Source: PALSA-911 sp037442565 (GTDB taxonomy: Bacteria; Pseudomonadota; Alphaproteobacteria; Acetobacterales; Acetobacteraceae). From it: a DNA stretch of 15,466 bases. The notes under the pieces are model-generated. The model made no database searches. It was given only the letters and a program-made list of their open reading frames with translations, and was not told the DNA's origin. The stretch spans positions 1-15,466 of the forward strand of contig JBBIQA010000106.1 in assembly GCA_037442565.1 (NCBI GenBank). The letters are read 5' to 3'. Below, one piece after another: positions 7,526 through 14,121 of the stretch (position 1 is the first letter of the stretch; each line of letters starts with the position of its first letter). The translations under genes were made by a program, and so were the position numbers.

Positions 7526-7864
7526 ATGGATATGACGGTAGAGCAACTGGATGACGGCGTCGTCAAGGCGGTCCTGAGCGGCCGGCTGGATATATCCGGT
7601 GCGGCCGAGATCGATATGCGCTTCAACGTGCTGGCCGGCGCAAACAAGGCGCTGATCGTGGATATGGCGGGGGTTCCGTTCCTCGCCTCGATCGGCATCC
7701 GCACCCTCCTGATTGGCGCCAAGGCCATCCAGCGCCGCGGCGGCAAGATGGTGCTGCTGCGCCCGACGCCGGAAGTGGAAAAGGTGCTTTGGGTGTCCGG
7801 TGTCGCCGATCTGATGCCGATCTTCCACACCGATGCTGAAGCCCTCGCGGCGTTCGCCGCCTGA
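7526..7864 (+). CDS. STAS-domain anti-anti-sigma factor (RsbV/SpoIIAA-like)
   Basis: This 112-residue protein is a single STAS domain. The hallmark stretch is DMAGVPFLASIGIRTLL, in which S55 occupies the position of the regulatory phospho-serine of SpoIIAA/RsbV antagonists; LDISGAAEID and the C-terminal GVADLMPIFHTDAEALAAF helix also fit. In partner switching the unphosphorylated form binds an anti-sigma kinase and frees its sigma factor, and a PP2C phosphatase reactivates it. The divergent receiver-PP2C gene is the obvious partner. The matching anti-sigma kinase is not in the window. The ATG at 7526 is preceded by GGGAG with 9-nt spacing; a longer in-frame ORF exists upstream, but it lacks domain similarity. 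Target could be transcription or another kinase-controlled process. Confidence 0.9.
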   Translation: MDMTVEQLDDGVVKAVLSGRLDISGAAEIDMRFNVLAGANKALIVDMAGVPFLASIGIRTLLIGAKAIQRRGGKMVLLRPTPEVEKVLWVSGVADLMPIFHTDAEALAAFAA

Positions 7865-7870
7865 ACCCCC

Positions 7871-7907
7871 CGCGGGCTCTCGCTGCCTGAGAGGGGCCCC
7901 TAGGGGC
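7871..7907. terminator. Possible bidirectional terminator between convergent STAS and dctM genes
   Basis: The 35-bp gap between convergent stops holds CTCTC/GAGAG arms (about 7877-7895) that can extend through GGG/CCC pairing with a bulge. It ends in the perfect 12-bp palindrome GCCCCTAGGGGC (7896-7907), which has the dctM stop codon at its centre. There is no clear T-run, so termination is plausible but unproven. Confidence 0.4.
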
Positions 7908-9240
7908 AGATATATCCGGCCCCGCCCGGCGCCTTGAAGCAGCCGACCGATTCCGGGAACACCAGCTTCGGCAGCCACAGGATCACGCTGGGAAAGAAGA
8001 TGGTGAACGCGATGGTGGCGAAGAAGATCAGATAGATCGGCAGCGACGCCTTCAGCGCCGAGCCGAAGCGCACGCCGATGAACTTGGATGCCATCAGCAG
8101 CGCCAGCCCGTAGGGCGGGGTGATCAGCCCGAAGGCCAGCGTGACGATCAGCACTACGCCCATATGCACGCCGTTGATGTTGCCGGCGTCGGTCAGGGCG
8201 TTGACCACGGGCATGAAGATGATGATCGCCGGGATCGGTTCGATGAAATCGCCGACGATGACGAACACCGCCACCAGGCTGAACATGATCAGCTGCGGGT
8301 CGGTGCCGGCGAAATCGCCGATCCAGCCGGCCACAACGATCGGTCCGCGCAGGTAGGCCAGCAGCCAGCCGAAGGCGGAAGCCGCGCCGATGGTGATCAT
8401 CGGCAGCGAGAAGATCAAACCGGCGTGGACGAAATCGCGCGGCACACGCTTCAGGTGGCCGGGATTGAGGAACGGGATGACGATCACCAGGATGTAGACG
8501 ATGGCGATCACCCCGGCTTCGGTCGGGGTGAACCAGCCGCTCAGGATGCCGCCGAGCAGGATGATCGGGATCATCAGCGGCAGGGCGGCCGCGCGCGTCG
8601 CGCTCGTGAGCTGCGAGAAGGTGGCGCGCGGGCGCCGCAATCCGGCCGGCCCGAAGAAATAGCAGAAAATCATCAGGCCGATTCCGACCATCAGCCCCGG
8701 CACGATCCCGCCGAGGAACAGCCCGGCGATCGAGACATTGCCGATGGCGCCGTAGACCACGGCCATGATGCTGGGGGGAACCAGGGCGGCGATTGTGGAT
8801 GCGGCGGCGATCAGGGCGGCAACGAATTCCGGCCGGTAGCCCTCGCGCGCCATCGGCTGCGCCATGGTGCGGCTGAGCACGGCGACATCGGCCGAGGACG
8901 AACCCGACATGCCGGAGAAGAACATCGAGAACACCGTGGTGACCTGCGCCAGGCCGCCGCGAATATGCCCGACCATCGCCTGCGACAGTTCGGCGATGCG
9001 GATGACGACGTTCGCCGACGTCATGAGTTCGCCGACGAGCAGGAAAAACGGAATCGCCATCAGCGCTTCGGAATCGATCCCGTTGAACACCTGGCCGATC
9101 ACCGATTCGAAGCTGATCGGGGTCATCGCCGTGCCCACCAGAACGCCGGCGATCAGCGCGAACGCCACCGGCACGCCGAGATAGCCGAGCGTGAGGAAGA
9201 TCGCGGTCATGATCGCCAGGATCACGCTGTTCGGCGGCAT
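7900..9240 (-). CDS. dctM: TRAP transporter large permease subunit, DctM type
   Basis: A 446-residue, very hydrophobic protein with about a dozen predicted membrane helices, the usual size for the DctM (TRAP large) subunit that forms the sodium-coupled transport channel in the inner membrane. Supporting stretches include FFLLVGELMTSANVVIRI, the MFFSGMSGSSSADVAVL loop, ALVPPSIMAVVYG, GWFTPTEAGVIA and the C-terminal FGLITPPYGLAL motif, all characteristic of the family. I chose the ATG at 9240 (MPPNSVILAI), which has AGGAA overlapping the dctQ stop codon about 8 nt upstream; the open frame extends further but only as an overlap with dctQ. It is the last gene of the minus-strand dctP-dctQ-dctM set. 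The substrate cannot be read from this subunit. The hydrophilic tail (VGCFKAPGGAGYICP) is unremarkable apart from two cysteines. Confidence 0.93.
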   Translation of the reverse strand: MPPNSVILAIMTAIFLTLGYLGVPVAFALIAGVLVGTAMTPISFESVIGQVFNGIDSEALMAIPFFLLVGELMTSANVVIRIAELSQAMVGHIRGGLAQVTTVFSMFFSGMSGSSSADVAVLSRTMAQPMAREGYRPEFVAALIAAASTIAALVPPSIMAVVYGAIGNVSIAGLFLGGIVPGLMVGIGLMIFCYFFGPAGLRRPRATFSQLTSATRAAALPLMIPIILLGGILSGWFTPTEAGVIAIVYILVIVIPFLNPGHLKRVPRDFVHAGLIFSLPMITIGAASAFGWLLAYLRGPIVVAGWIGDFAGTDPQLIMFSLVAVFVIVGDFIEPIPAIIIFMPVVNALTDAGNINGVHMGVVLIVTLAFGLITPPYGLALLMASKFIGVRFGSALKASLPIYLIFFATIAFTIFFPSVILWLPKLVFPESVGCFKAPGGAGYICP

Positions 9241-9251
9241 ATCGGTAGTTC

Positions 9252-9797
9252 CTAGACCTGTACTTGTGCTTCGGAAGGCTTGTCGTGCGCGAAGCCGTTG
9301 CGCAGGCCGTTGACGATCTGTTCCAGGCTGAACAGCGCCACCAGGATGCCCGACAGCGGGATGGCGGCGTAGAGCGAGGCGATCGGCGTCATCGAGGGCA
9401 TGCGGAAGCTGCCGAACCCCGACAGGAAATTCTGCCAGCCGAACACCACCATCGCCAGGCCGACCAGCAGCACGACCACCCGGTTGAACACCTCGAAGAA
9501 GACGCGGGTCTTGCCGGTCATCGCCTCGGTCAGCGCGGTCAGGTACAGATGGTCGTTGCGCCGCGTGGCCACCGCGGTGCCGATGAAGATGCCGTAGGTG
9601 AAGAAGGTGGACGTCACCTCCTGCAGCCACAGCCAGGGATGGCCGATCTCGCGGGTGACCACATCGAGGAACACGGAGGTGGAGAACCCGACCAGGCTCA
9701 CCCCGCACAGGATCATCAGCACCCATTCCAGCCGGTCGAGCGCCGGCCATTTCAGGTGCCGGTCGCTTGCCTGCACGATCGCCTGGGGCTCACTCAT
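9252..9797 (-). CDS. dctQ: TRAP transporter small permease subunit, DctQ type
   Basis: A 181-residue membrane protein with four predicted helices (about 22-46, 62-77, 100-121 and 138-160), matching the DctQ small subunit that pairs with DctM. Typical features are the EWVLMILCG first helix, the FLDVVTREIGHPWLWLQEVT stretch and the ATRRNDHLYL motif after helix 2. The preferred start is the ATG at 9797 (MSEPQAIVQ); a TTG at 9821 in frame would add eight residues but has a poorer ribosome site. The stop overlaps the dctM ribosome site, showing tight coupling. Between dctP and this gene lie 108 bp that carry three hairpin repeats, which may set different expression of the binding protein and the membrane subunits. 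Confidence 0.92.
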   Translation of the reverse strand: MSEPQAIVQASDRHLKWPALDRLEWVLMILCGVSLVGFSTSVFLDVVTREIGHPWLWLQEVTSTFFTYGIFIGTAVATRRNDHLYLTALTEAMTGKTRVFFEVFNRVVVLLVGLAMVVFGWQNFLSGFGSFRMPSMTPIASLYAAIPLSGILVALFSLEQIVNGLRNGFAHDKPSEAQVQV

Positions 9798-9826
9798 GGC
9801 CGGGCCTGCTCCATGCGCCAAACCTC

Positions 9827-9899
9827 AGCACCGGCTCCGCCGGCACGAACCCAACACCGGCTCCGCCGGCACGAACCCAACACCGGCTCCGCCGGCACG
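9827..9899. repeat. Three 26-bp hairpin-forming tandem repeats between dctP and dctQ
   Basis: Three head-to-tail 26-bp units begin at 9827, 9853 and 9879 (the last is truncated after about 20 bp). Each contains the core CACCGGCTCCGCCGGCAC, in which CCGGC and GCCGG form a 5-bp GC stem around a TCC loop. The units are identical except for one base at the start of unit 1 and the divergent end of unit 3. In the minus-strand transcript they fall directly after the dctP stop and before dctQ. Confidence 0.88.
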
Positions 9900-9905
9900 G
9901 CCGGA

Positions 9906-10919
9906 TCAGACCGGAACGGCACGGGCCTGCTGCAGCAGCTTCACCGCGTAGGGGCCGAGTTCGGCGGCGAGCTTGTCCTGGATCGGCTCGGCGATCTTGG
10001 CGAAGCTGGGCTTGTCGACATCGAGGACGAATTTCACCCCGAGCTTCTGCAGCTTGGTCAGCGCGTCCGTTTCCAGCGCCAGCGCCTTCTCCGGCTGGTT
10101 GTTGGCGACCTCGTCCGCGGCGGTCTGCATCCAGCCGCGCTGCTCCTCGGTCAGGCTGTCCCACAGCTTGCCGCTGCTCCAGATCAGGCTGTTGTTCGCC
10201 TCGTGCTGGGTCAGCGACATCACCGGCGCAACCTCGTAATGCTTGTTCAGCTGATAGATCGAGATGCCGTTCTCCGCCATGTCGATCACCCCGGTCTGCA
10301 ACGAGGTGTAGACGTTGCCGAACGGCATGTGCACGGTTTGCGCGCCATAGGCGGGGAACAGCGTGTCCTCGGTGGCGGTGGCCTGGACGCGGATTTTCAG
10401 GCCCTTCACGTCGGCGACGCTGTGCACCTCTTTCTTGCCGTAGAGGTTGCGCAAGCCGAGCGTGAACAGCGTAAGCATGTGCGCGCCCTCCACGGTGCTG
10501 TTGATCAGCTCGCGCATCGTGGCCACGATGGCCGGATTGGCCACGGCCCGGCGCAGCTGGCCTTCCGAGTTGAACACATAGTGGATCGAGAACACGCCGG
10601 TCTGCGGCGAGACGGTGGCGGCATTGGCGGTGGAGGAGAAGATCAGGTCGATATCGCCGGTGCGGATCTTCTGCAGCATCTGCGGCTCCTGGCCGAGCTG
10701 CCCGGCCGGGAACTGATCGATCGCCATCGTGCCCTTGCTCAATTGATCGAGCTTGGCGGCGAACATGTCGCCGGCGATGCCGTAGCCGGTGGTGTGCGGC
10801 TGGTCATAGCCCAGGCTCAGGCGGCGCACGCCGGCGGCGCGGGCGCGGCCGACCCCGATCAGCGCCGGCGTCGCCAGCACCAGGCCCGTGGTCACAAGTT
10901 TCCGCCGTGAAATGGCCAT
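9906..10919 (-). CDS. dctP: TRAP transporter periplasmic solute-binding protein, DctP type
   Basis: A 337-residue extracytoplasmic solute-binding protein, the usual size for DctP. Residues 1-29 are a signal peptide starting SRRKLV, a twin-arginine-like pattern, ending at ARA-AG. The mature part shows the DctP-family order: IDQFPAGQLGQEPQMLQKIRTGDIDLIF, LFTLGLRNLYGKKEVHSVADVKGLKIRVQ, FGNVYTSLQTGVIDMAENG and LWDSLTEEQRGWMQTAADE. R177 in KIRVQ is the conserved arginine that binds the substrate carboxylate in most family members, so an organic acid ligand is likely. The ATG at 10919 has AAAGGGAG about 9 nt upstream. It is the first gene of the minus-strand transporter operon and is divergent from an enoyl-CoA hydratase gene. 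Confidence 0.94.
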   Translation of the reverse strand: MAISRRKLVTTGLVLATPALIGVGRARAAGVRRLSLGYDQPHTTGYGIAGDMFAAKLDQLSKGTMAIDQFPAGQLGQEPQMLQKIRTGDIDLIFSSTANAATVSPQTGVFSIHYVFNSEGQLRRAVANPAIVATMRELINSTVEGAHMLTLFTLGLRNLYGKKEVHSVADVKGLKIRVQATATEDTLFPAYGAQTVHMPFGNVYTSLQTGVIDMAENGISIYQLNKHYEVAPVMSLTQHEANNSLIWSSGKLWDSLTEEQRGWMQTAADEVANNQPEKALALETDALTKLQKLGVKFVLDVDKPSFAKIAEPIQDKLAAELGPYAVKLLQQARAVPV

Positions 10920-10940
10920 CGTCCGCTCTCCCTTTCCGCA

Positions 10941-10963
10941 CGACCGTTTTGTTCGAATGGTCG
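10941..10963. promoter_or_regulatory. Inverted repeat upstream of dctP, candidate operator
   Basis: A 23-bp imperfect inverted repeat has arms CGACCGTT and AATGGTCG (7 of 8 positions pair). It is centred about 33 bp upstream of the dctP start codon. Its position in the leader/promoter zone fits an operator for a local transcription factor; no regulator gene is in the window. An A/T-rich AGTTTTTTAAT tract follows at 10971-10981 and may be part of a promoter. Confidence 0.4.
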
Positions 10964-11010
10964 CGGTTACAGTTTTTTAATCGGGCCGCAAGCTAACCGG
11001 CTCCATGGCC

Positions 11011-11069
11011 CACGTCTACGTGCCGGATGCGCGGCGACGCGCGCCGGGTATCGTCCACCATTGATCAAT
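11011..11069. other. Two short palindromes upstream of the enoyl-CoA hydratase gene
   Basis: CACGTCTACGTG (11011-11022) has perfect 5-bp arms, and ATTGATCAAT (11060-11069) is a perfect 10-bp palindrome. Both lie in the intergenic region shared by dctP and the hydratase gene and could be regulator sites or chance. The second lacks the 4-bp spacer of an FNR box. Confidence 0.25.
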
Positions 11070-11129
11070 CGCGTTTACGGGCTGATCCTGCCGCGCGGAT
11101 GGCAACGAGCACCGGGACAGGAAAGCGTC

Positions 11130-11909
11130 ATGACGGAAAAGACCTGGGTAGGCGTGTCGATGGACTCGCGCGGCGTCGCGACCGTCACGATCGACAACGC
11201 GGCCAAGCTGAACGCCCTGTCGCGCCCGGTGGCCGCGGCGCTGGTGGCGGCGATCGACGGCCTGGCGCGCGACGAGCGGCTGCGGGTGGTGATCCTGCGC
11301 GGCGCGGGCGAACGCGCGTTCATCGGCGGGGCGGACGTGCGCGACCTCGCCGGGCTGGACGCATCCAACGCCGCGGCCTTCATCACCGGCGTGCACCAGG
11401 CCTGCGACTGCCTGCGCCGCTGCCCCGTGCCGGTGATCGCGCGCATCCAGGGCTACGTGCTGGGGGCCGGGCTGGAAGTGGCCGCCGCCTGCGACATGCG
11501 GGTGGCTTCCGACGACGCGGTGTTCGGCATGCCGGAAGTGAAGATCGGCATTCCCTCGGTGGTGGAGGCGGCCCTGCTGCCGCAACTGATCGGCTGGGGC
11601 CGCACGCGGCAATTGCTGCTGACCGGGGAGAACATTTCCGCGGTGAAGGCCGAAGCCTGGGGCCTGATCGAGGAGCTGGTGGCCCCGTCGGACCTGGATG
11701 CGACGGTGGAACGGCTGGCCGCGTCGATCGTCGAGGCCGGGCCGCGGGCGGTGCGGCTGCAGAAGGAATTGATCTCCGGCTGGGAGGAACGCACGCCGGG
11801 CGCGGCGGTGAAGCTCGGGATCGAAATATTCGCCAGATCCTTCCGCACGGAGGAGCCCCGGCGGATGATCGGCCACGCGCTGGAACAGATGCGCCGCCGC
11901 AAGCGATAG
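11130..11909 (+). CDS. Enoyl-CoA hydratase/isomerase (crotonase) family protein
   Basis: A 259-residue crotonase-fold protein of normal length. The oxyanion-hole segments are AFIGGADVRDL (about 63-73) and IQGYVLGAGLEVAAACD (about 107-122). Both catalytic glutamates of true hydratases are present: E116 in GAGLEVA and E136 in FGMPEVKIG. This supports syn-hydration of a 2-enoyl-CoA, as in beta-oxidation or aromatic/branched acid breakdown, in the cytoplasm. The ATG at 11130 (MTEKTWVGV) follows AGGAAAG with about 7-nt spacing; an upstream in-frame ATG at 11061 would add 23 residues without family similarity. It is divergent from the TRAP operon, which suggests, but does not show, that it handles an imported acid after CoA activation. 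No CoA ligase or dehydrogenase is beside it. Confidence 0.9.
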   Translation: MTEKTWVGVSMDSRGVATVTIDNAAKLNALSRPVAAALVAAIDGLARDERLRVVILRGAGERAFIGGADVRDLAGLDASNAAAFITGVHQACDCLRRCPVPVIARIQGYVLGAGLEVAAACDMRVASDDAVFGMPEVKIGIPSVVEAALLPQLIGWGRTRQLLLTGENISAVKAEAWGLIEELVAPSDLDATVERLAASIVEAGPRAVRLQKELISGWEERTPGAAVKLGIEIFARSFRTEEPRRMIGHALEQMRRRKR

Positions 11910-11928
11910 GCGGGAACAGCGCGCGTGT

Positions 11929-11942
11929 TTGACCTAAATCAA
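11929..11942. promoter_or_regulatory. FNR/FixK/Dnr-type binding box
   Basis: TTGACCTAAATCAA matches the TTGAY-N4-RTCAA consensus of the FNR/FixK family at every defined position. It begins 20 bp after the enoyl-CoA hydratase stop and is centred about 83 bp upstream of the coiled-coil protein start (12019). If it acts from the usual -41.5 position, transcription would start near 11977, leaving a leader of about 40 nt. Likely target: the gene at 12019 and, by readthrough, ppk2. Confidence 0.65.
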
Positions 11943-12018
11943 CGCCGTTTCGCGCCGAAACAATGAGAACAGCAAATGGAATCGGCATTCGTGCCGGGTT
12001 TGACAGGAGAGAGCCGTC

Positions 12019-12540
12019 ATGGCGGAAGTATCGGGCAGCCCCTTTTCCGTCGCCGGCCTGTTCGCCGAGCGCGAGGCGCGACGCCGGCGCGAGCAGGAGG
12101 CGGAAGAACAACTGAAGCGCAGGCAGCAGGAAGAGCTCGCCGCGTTCAAGAAGCGCCTCGAGAATTTCCAGTTGACCGATGAGCATGTCCAGGTAGTGCT
12201 GGACCGCATCAAGCGTGCCTTCGACCGGGGGGAGACCGAGCTGCTGCTGACATCCTTCCCGAGCGATTTCTGCACCGACAGCGGCCGGGCCATCATCAAC
12301 GCCGATGCCCCGCCGATCAACAAGCCGGCCAGGAAGGAACAGGCGGCGCAGCCGCAGGAACCGGCGTGGCTGGCAACCCTGCCGGCCGGGGCCCGCCCGG
12401 TCTACGACTATTGGAAACGCAACCTTGAGCCGGGCGGCTTCCGGTTCTCCGCCCGCATCGTGACCTATGTGGATGGCAAACCCGGCGATGTCGGGCTGTT
12501 CTTTTCCTGGCCAAAGAGCACCCTCGATGCGCAGTCTTAG
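12019..12540 (+). CDS. Hypothetical protein with N-terminal coiled coil
   Basis: A 173-residue protein that I do not recognise. Residues 14-50 are very rich in Arg, Glu, Gln and Lys (FAEREARRRREQEAEEQL) and should form a helix or coiled coil. A helical segment follows (LTDEHVQVVLDRIKRAFDRGETELLL), then LTSFPSDFCTDSGRAIINAD, a Pro/Ala/Gln linker near 98-115 and a C-terminal part, WLATLPAGARPVYDYWKRNL to IVTYVDGKPGDVGLFFSWP. There is no signal peptide or membrane helix, so it is probably cytoplasmic. AGGAGAG sits about 9 nt before the ATG, a strong ribosome site. It is the first gene after the FNR/FixK-type box and lies 60 bp ahead of ppk2 in the same direction, so low-oxygen expression and cotranscription are plausible inferences. 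Confidence 0.82.
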   Translation: MAEVSGSPFSVAGLFAEREARRRREQEAEEQLKRRQQEELAAFKKRLENFQLTDEHVQVVLDRIKRAFDRGETELLLTSFPSDFCTDSGRAIINADAPPINKPARKEQAAQPQEPAWLATLPAGARPVYDYWKRNLEPGGFRFSARIVTYVDGKPGDVGLFFSWPKSTLDAQS

Positions 12541-12600
12541 CAACATCCGGGTTCGGCCCGGCCAGCGCCGCGAGCCGGCAGCAGCAACCCTAGGTGGACC

Positions 12601-13491
12601 ATGAAGAAGTCGGACAAGAAGTCGGAGAGGAAGTCGGACAAGACGGCGGGCCAGAGCCCGCAACAGCCGGCACCCGACGAGGTATCGGAGCCCATGCCGG
12701 GGACCGGCAAGCTGAAGAACAAGGACTACGAGCGTGAACTGGCCAGGCTGCATGTGGAACTGGTCAAGCTGCAGCTCTGGGCGGTGCACACCGGCGCCAA
12801 GGTCTGCATCGTGTTCGAGGGGCGCGACGGCGCCGGCAAGGGCGGCGTGATCAAGGCGATCACCGAGCGGGTCAGTCCGCGGGTGTTCCGCGTCATCGCC
12901 CTGCCGGCGCCGACCGAGCGCGAGAAGTCGCAGCTCTATGTCCAGCGCTACGTGCCGCACCTGCCCGCGGCCGGAGAGATCGTGATCTTCGACCGCAGCT
13001 GGTACAACCGCGCGGGCGTGGAGCGGGTGATGGGCTTCTGCCCCGAGGACCAGGTGAAGCGCTTCCTGATGATGGTTCCGGCCACCGAAAAGGCCTTCGT
13101 CGATTCGGGCATCATCCTGATCAAATACTGGCTGGAGGTCGGCGAGGAGGAGCAGACCCGCCGGCTGGCCGCGCGCATCCATGATGGCCGCAAGGTCTGG
13201 AAGCTCTCGCCGATGGATCTCAAATCCTACAGCCGCTGGTACGATTATTCCCGCGCGCGCGACGATATGTTCCTCGCCTCCGACACTTCCTGGGCGCCCT
13301 GGTTCGTGGTGCGCTCGGACGACAAGAAGCGGGCGCGGCTGAACGTCATCACGCATCTGCTGCACCACATCCCCTATGAGGACGTGCCGCGGGAAAAGGT
13401 CGAGCTGCCGAAACGCCAGAAGGCGCACGGCTACAAGGAACCCGATTACCCCTATCGCCGCGTGCCGGAACGGACATGGCCATCCGAGTGA
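12601..13491 (+). CDS. ppk2: Polyphosphate kinase 2 family protein
   Basis: A 296-residue PPK2-family enzyme; such proteins transfer phosphate between polyphosphate and nucleoside diphosphates (NDP/NTP). The P-loop GRDGAGKG spans 74-81 (K80). The Walker B region IVIFDRSWYNRAGVERVMGF (about 127-146) includes D131 and R132. Other family stretches are LPAPTEREKSQLYVQRYVPHLP, IKYWLEVGEEEQTRR, WKLSPMDLKSYSRWYDYSRARDDM and APWFVVRSDDKKRARLN. The size and single kinase domain fit the short PPK2 class; whether ADP, GDP or AMP is preferred cannot be decided here. The N-terminal 14 residues are an unusual lysine-rich KSDK/KSER/KSDK repeat. The ATG follows AGGTGG closely. It is 60 bp downstream of the coiled-coil gene and 50 bp before the SYLF gene. 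Confidence 0.93.
   Translation: MKKSDKKSERKSDKTAGQSPQQPAPDEVSEPMPGTGKLKNKDYERELARLHVELVKLQLWAVHTGAKVCIVFEGRDGAGKGGVIKAITERVSPRVFRVIALPAPTEREKSQLYVQRYVPHLPAAGEIVIFDRSWYNRAGVERVMGFCPEDQVKRFLMMVPATEKAFVDSGIILIKYWLEVGEEEQTRRLAARIHDGRKVWKLSPMDLKSYSRWYDYSRARDDMFLASDTSWAPWFVVRSDDKKRARLNVITHLLHHIPYEDVPREKVELPKRQKAHGYKEPDYPYRRVPERTWPSE
12607..12642 (+). repeat. Three 12-bp in-frame repeats at the start of ppk2
   Basis: Units at 12607-12618, 12619-12630 and 12631-12642 read AAGTCGGACAAG, AAGTCGGAGAGG and AAGTCGGACAAG, encoding KSDK-KSER-KSDK. Copy-number change would lengthen or shorten the charged N-terminal tail in multiples of four residues without a frameshift. Confidence 0.85.
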
Positions 13492-13541
13492 ACCGCGCCG
13501 CGAACAATCCCTTTCTGCCCCGATCCGCAATGGAGCCGAAC

Positions 13542-14105
13542 ATGAAGCCAACCAGACGTCGCCTGCTCGCCGGGCTCGGCGGGGCCGCCGGCGTGGCGCT
13601 GCTCGCCCCCGGCCCCGCCCAGGCCGCCTCCGCCCGCAGGATCGACCACGAGGCCGATCAGGCGCTGCGCTCGCTGTACGCCGCCCAGCCGCGGGCGCGC
13701 AATCTCACGCGCAGCGCCACCGCCATCCTGGTCTTTCCCCGCATCATCCGTGCCGGGTTCATGCTGGGCGGGCAGACCGGCGACGGCGTGCTGATCCGCG
13801 CCGAAAAGCCGGTCGCCTATTACAACATCTCCGCCGCCTCCTTCGGCCTGCAGGCCGGGGCGCAGCGCTTCAGCTACGCCCTGTTCTTCATGAACGAGGC
13901 GGCGCTGCGCTCGCTCGACACCACCGGCGGCTGGACCGTGGGCAGCGGCCCCAGCATCGTCGTGGTCGATCGGGGCATGGCCGCCAGCATGACCAGCGCC
14001 ACCTTGACGCAGGACATCGTCGCCATCCCGTTCGGCCAGCGGGGCCTGATGGCGGGGCTGGGGATCGAAGGTTCCAAGATCACCCGCATCCATCCCGGCC
14101 GATAA
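13542..14105 (+). CDS. Exported SYLF/Ysc84-domain lipid-binding family protein
   Basis: A 187-residue protein with a TRRRLLAGLGG twin-arginine-type signal (residues 4-14), a hydrophobic stretch and a likely AQA-AS cleavage near residue 28. The mature part matches the SYLF (Ysc84) domain: ARNLTRSATAILVFPRIIRAGFMLGGQTGDGVLI, YYNISAASFGLQAGAQRFSYALFFMNEAAL, then WTVGSGPSIVVVDRG. In eukaryotes SYLF binds lipids and actin; bacterial periplasmic members have no settled function. I chose the ATG at 13542 because GGAG (13532-13535) lies 6 nt upstream and the twin-arginine signal then starts at residue 4. An in-frame ATG at 13476 overlapping the end of ppk2 would add 22 residues without support. It follows ppk2 in the same direction and is 16 bp from the next gene. 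Confidence 0.88.
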   Translation: MKPTRRRLLAGLGGAAGVALLAPGPAQAASARRIDHEADQALRSLYAAQPRARNLTRSATAILVFPRIIRAGFMLGGQTGDGVLIRAEKPVAYYNISAASFGLQAGAQRFSYALFFMNEAALRSLDTTGGWTVGSGPSIVVVDRGMAASMTSATLTQDIVAIPFGQRGLMAGLGIEGSKITRIHPGR

Positions 14106-14121
14106 GCCCCCGGCCGCACGG

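Noticed and set aside
9827..9899. CRISPR array
   Set aside because: Only three units, 26-bp periodicity and no unique spacers; it is a simple tandem hairpin repeat.
9264..10910. 548-codon plus-strand open frame opposite dctQ and dctP
   Set aside because: Antisense shadow of clear TRAP subunits, with low-complexity His/Arg/Gly/Val composition.
11060..11069. ATTGATCAAT as a second FNR box
   Set aside because: The TTGAT and ATCAA halves overlap with no 4-bp spacer, so it cannot be a standard FNR/FixK site.
11383..13551. 722-codon minus-strand open frame across the hydratase, coiled-coil and ppk2 genes
   Set aside because: It spans three recognisable plus-strand genes and their gaps, and shows no family similarity.
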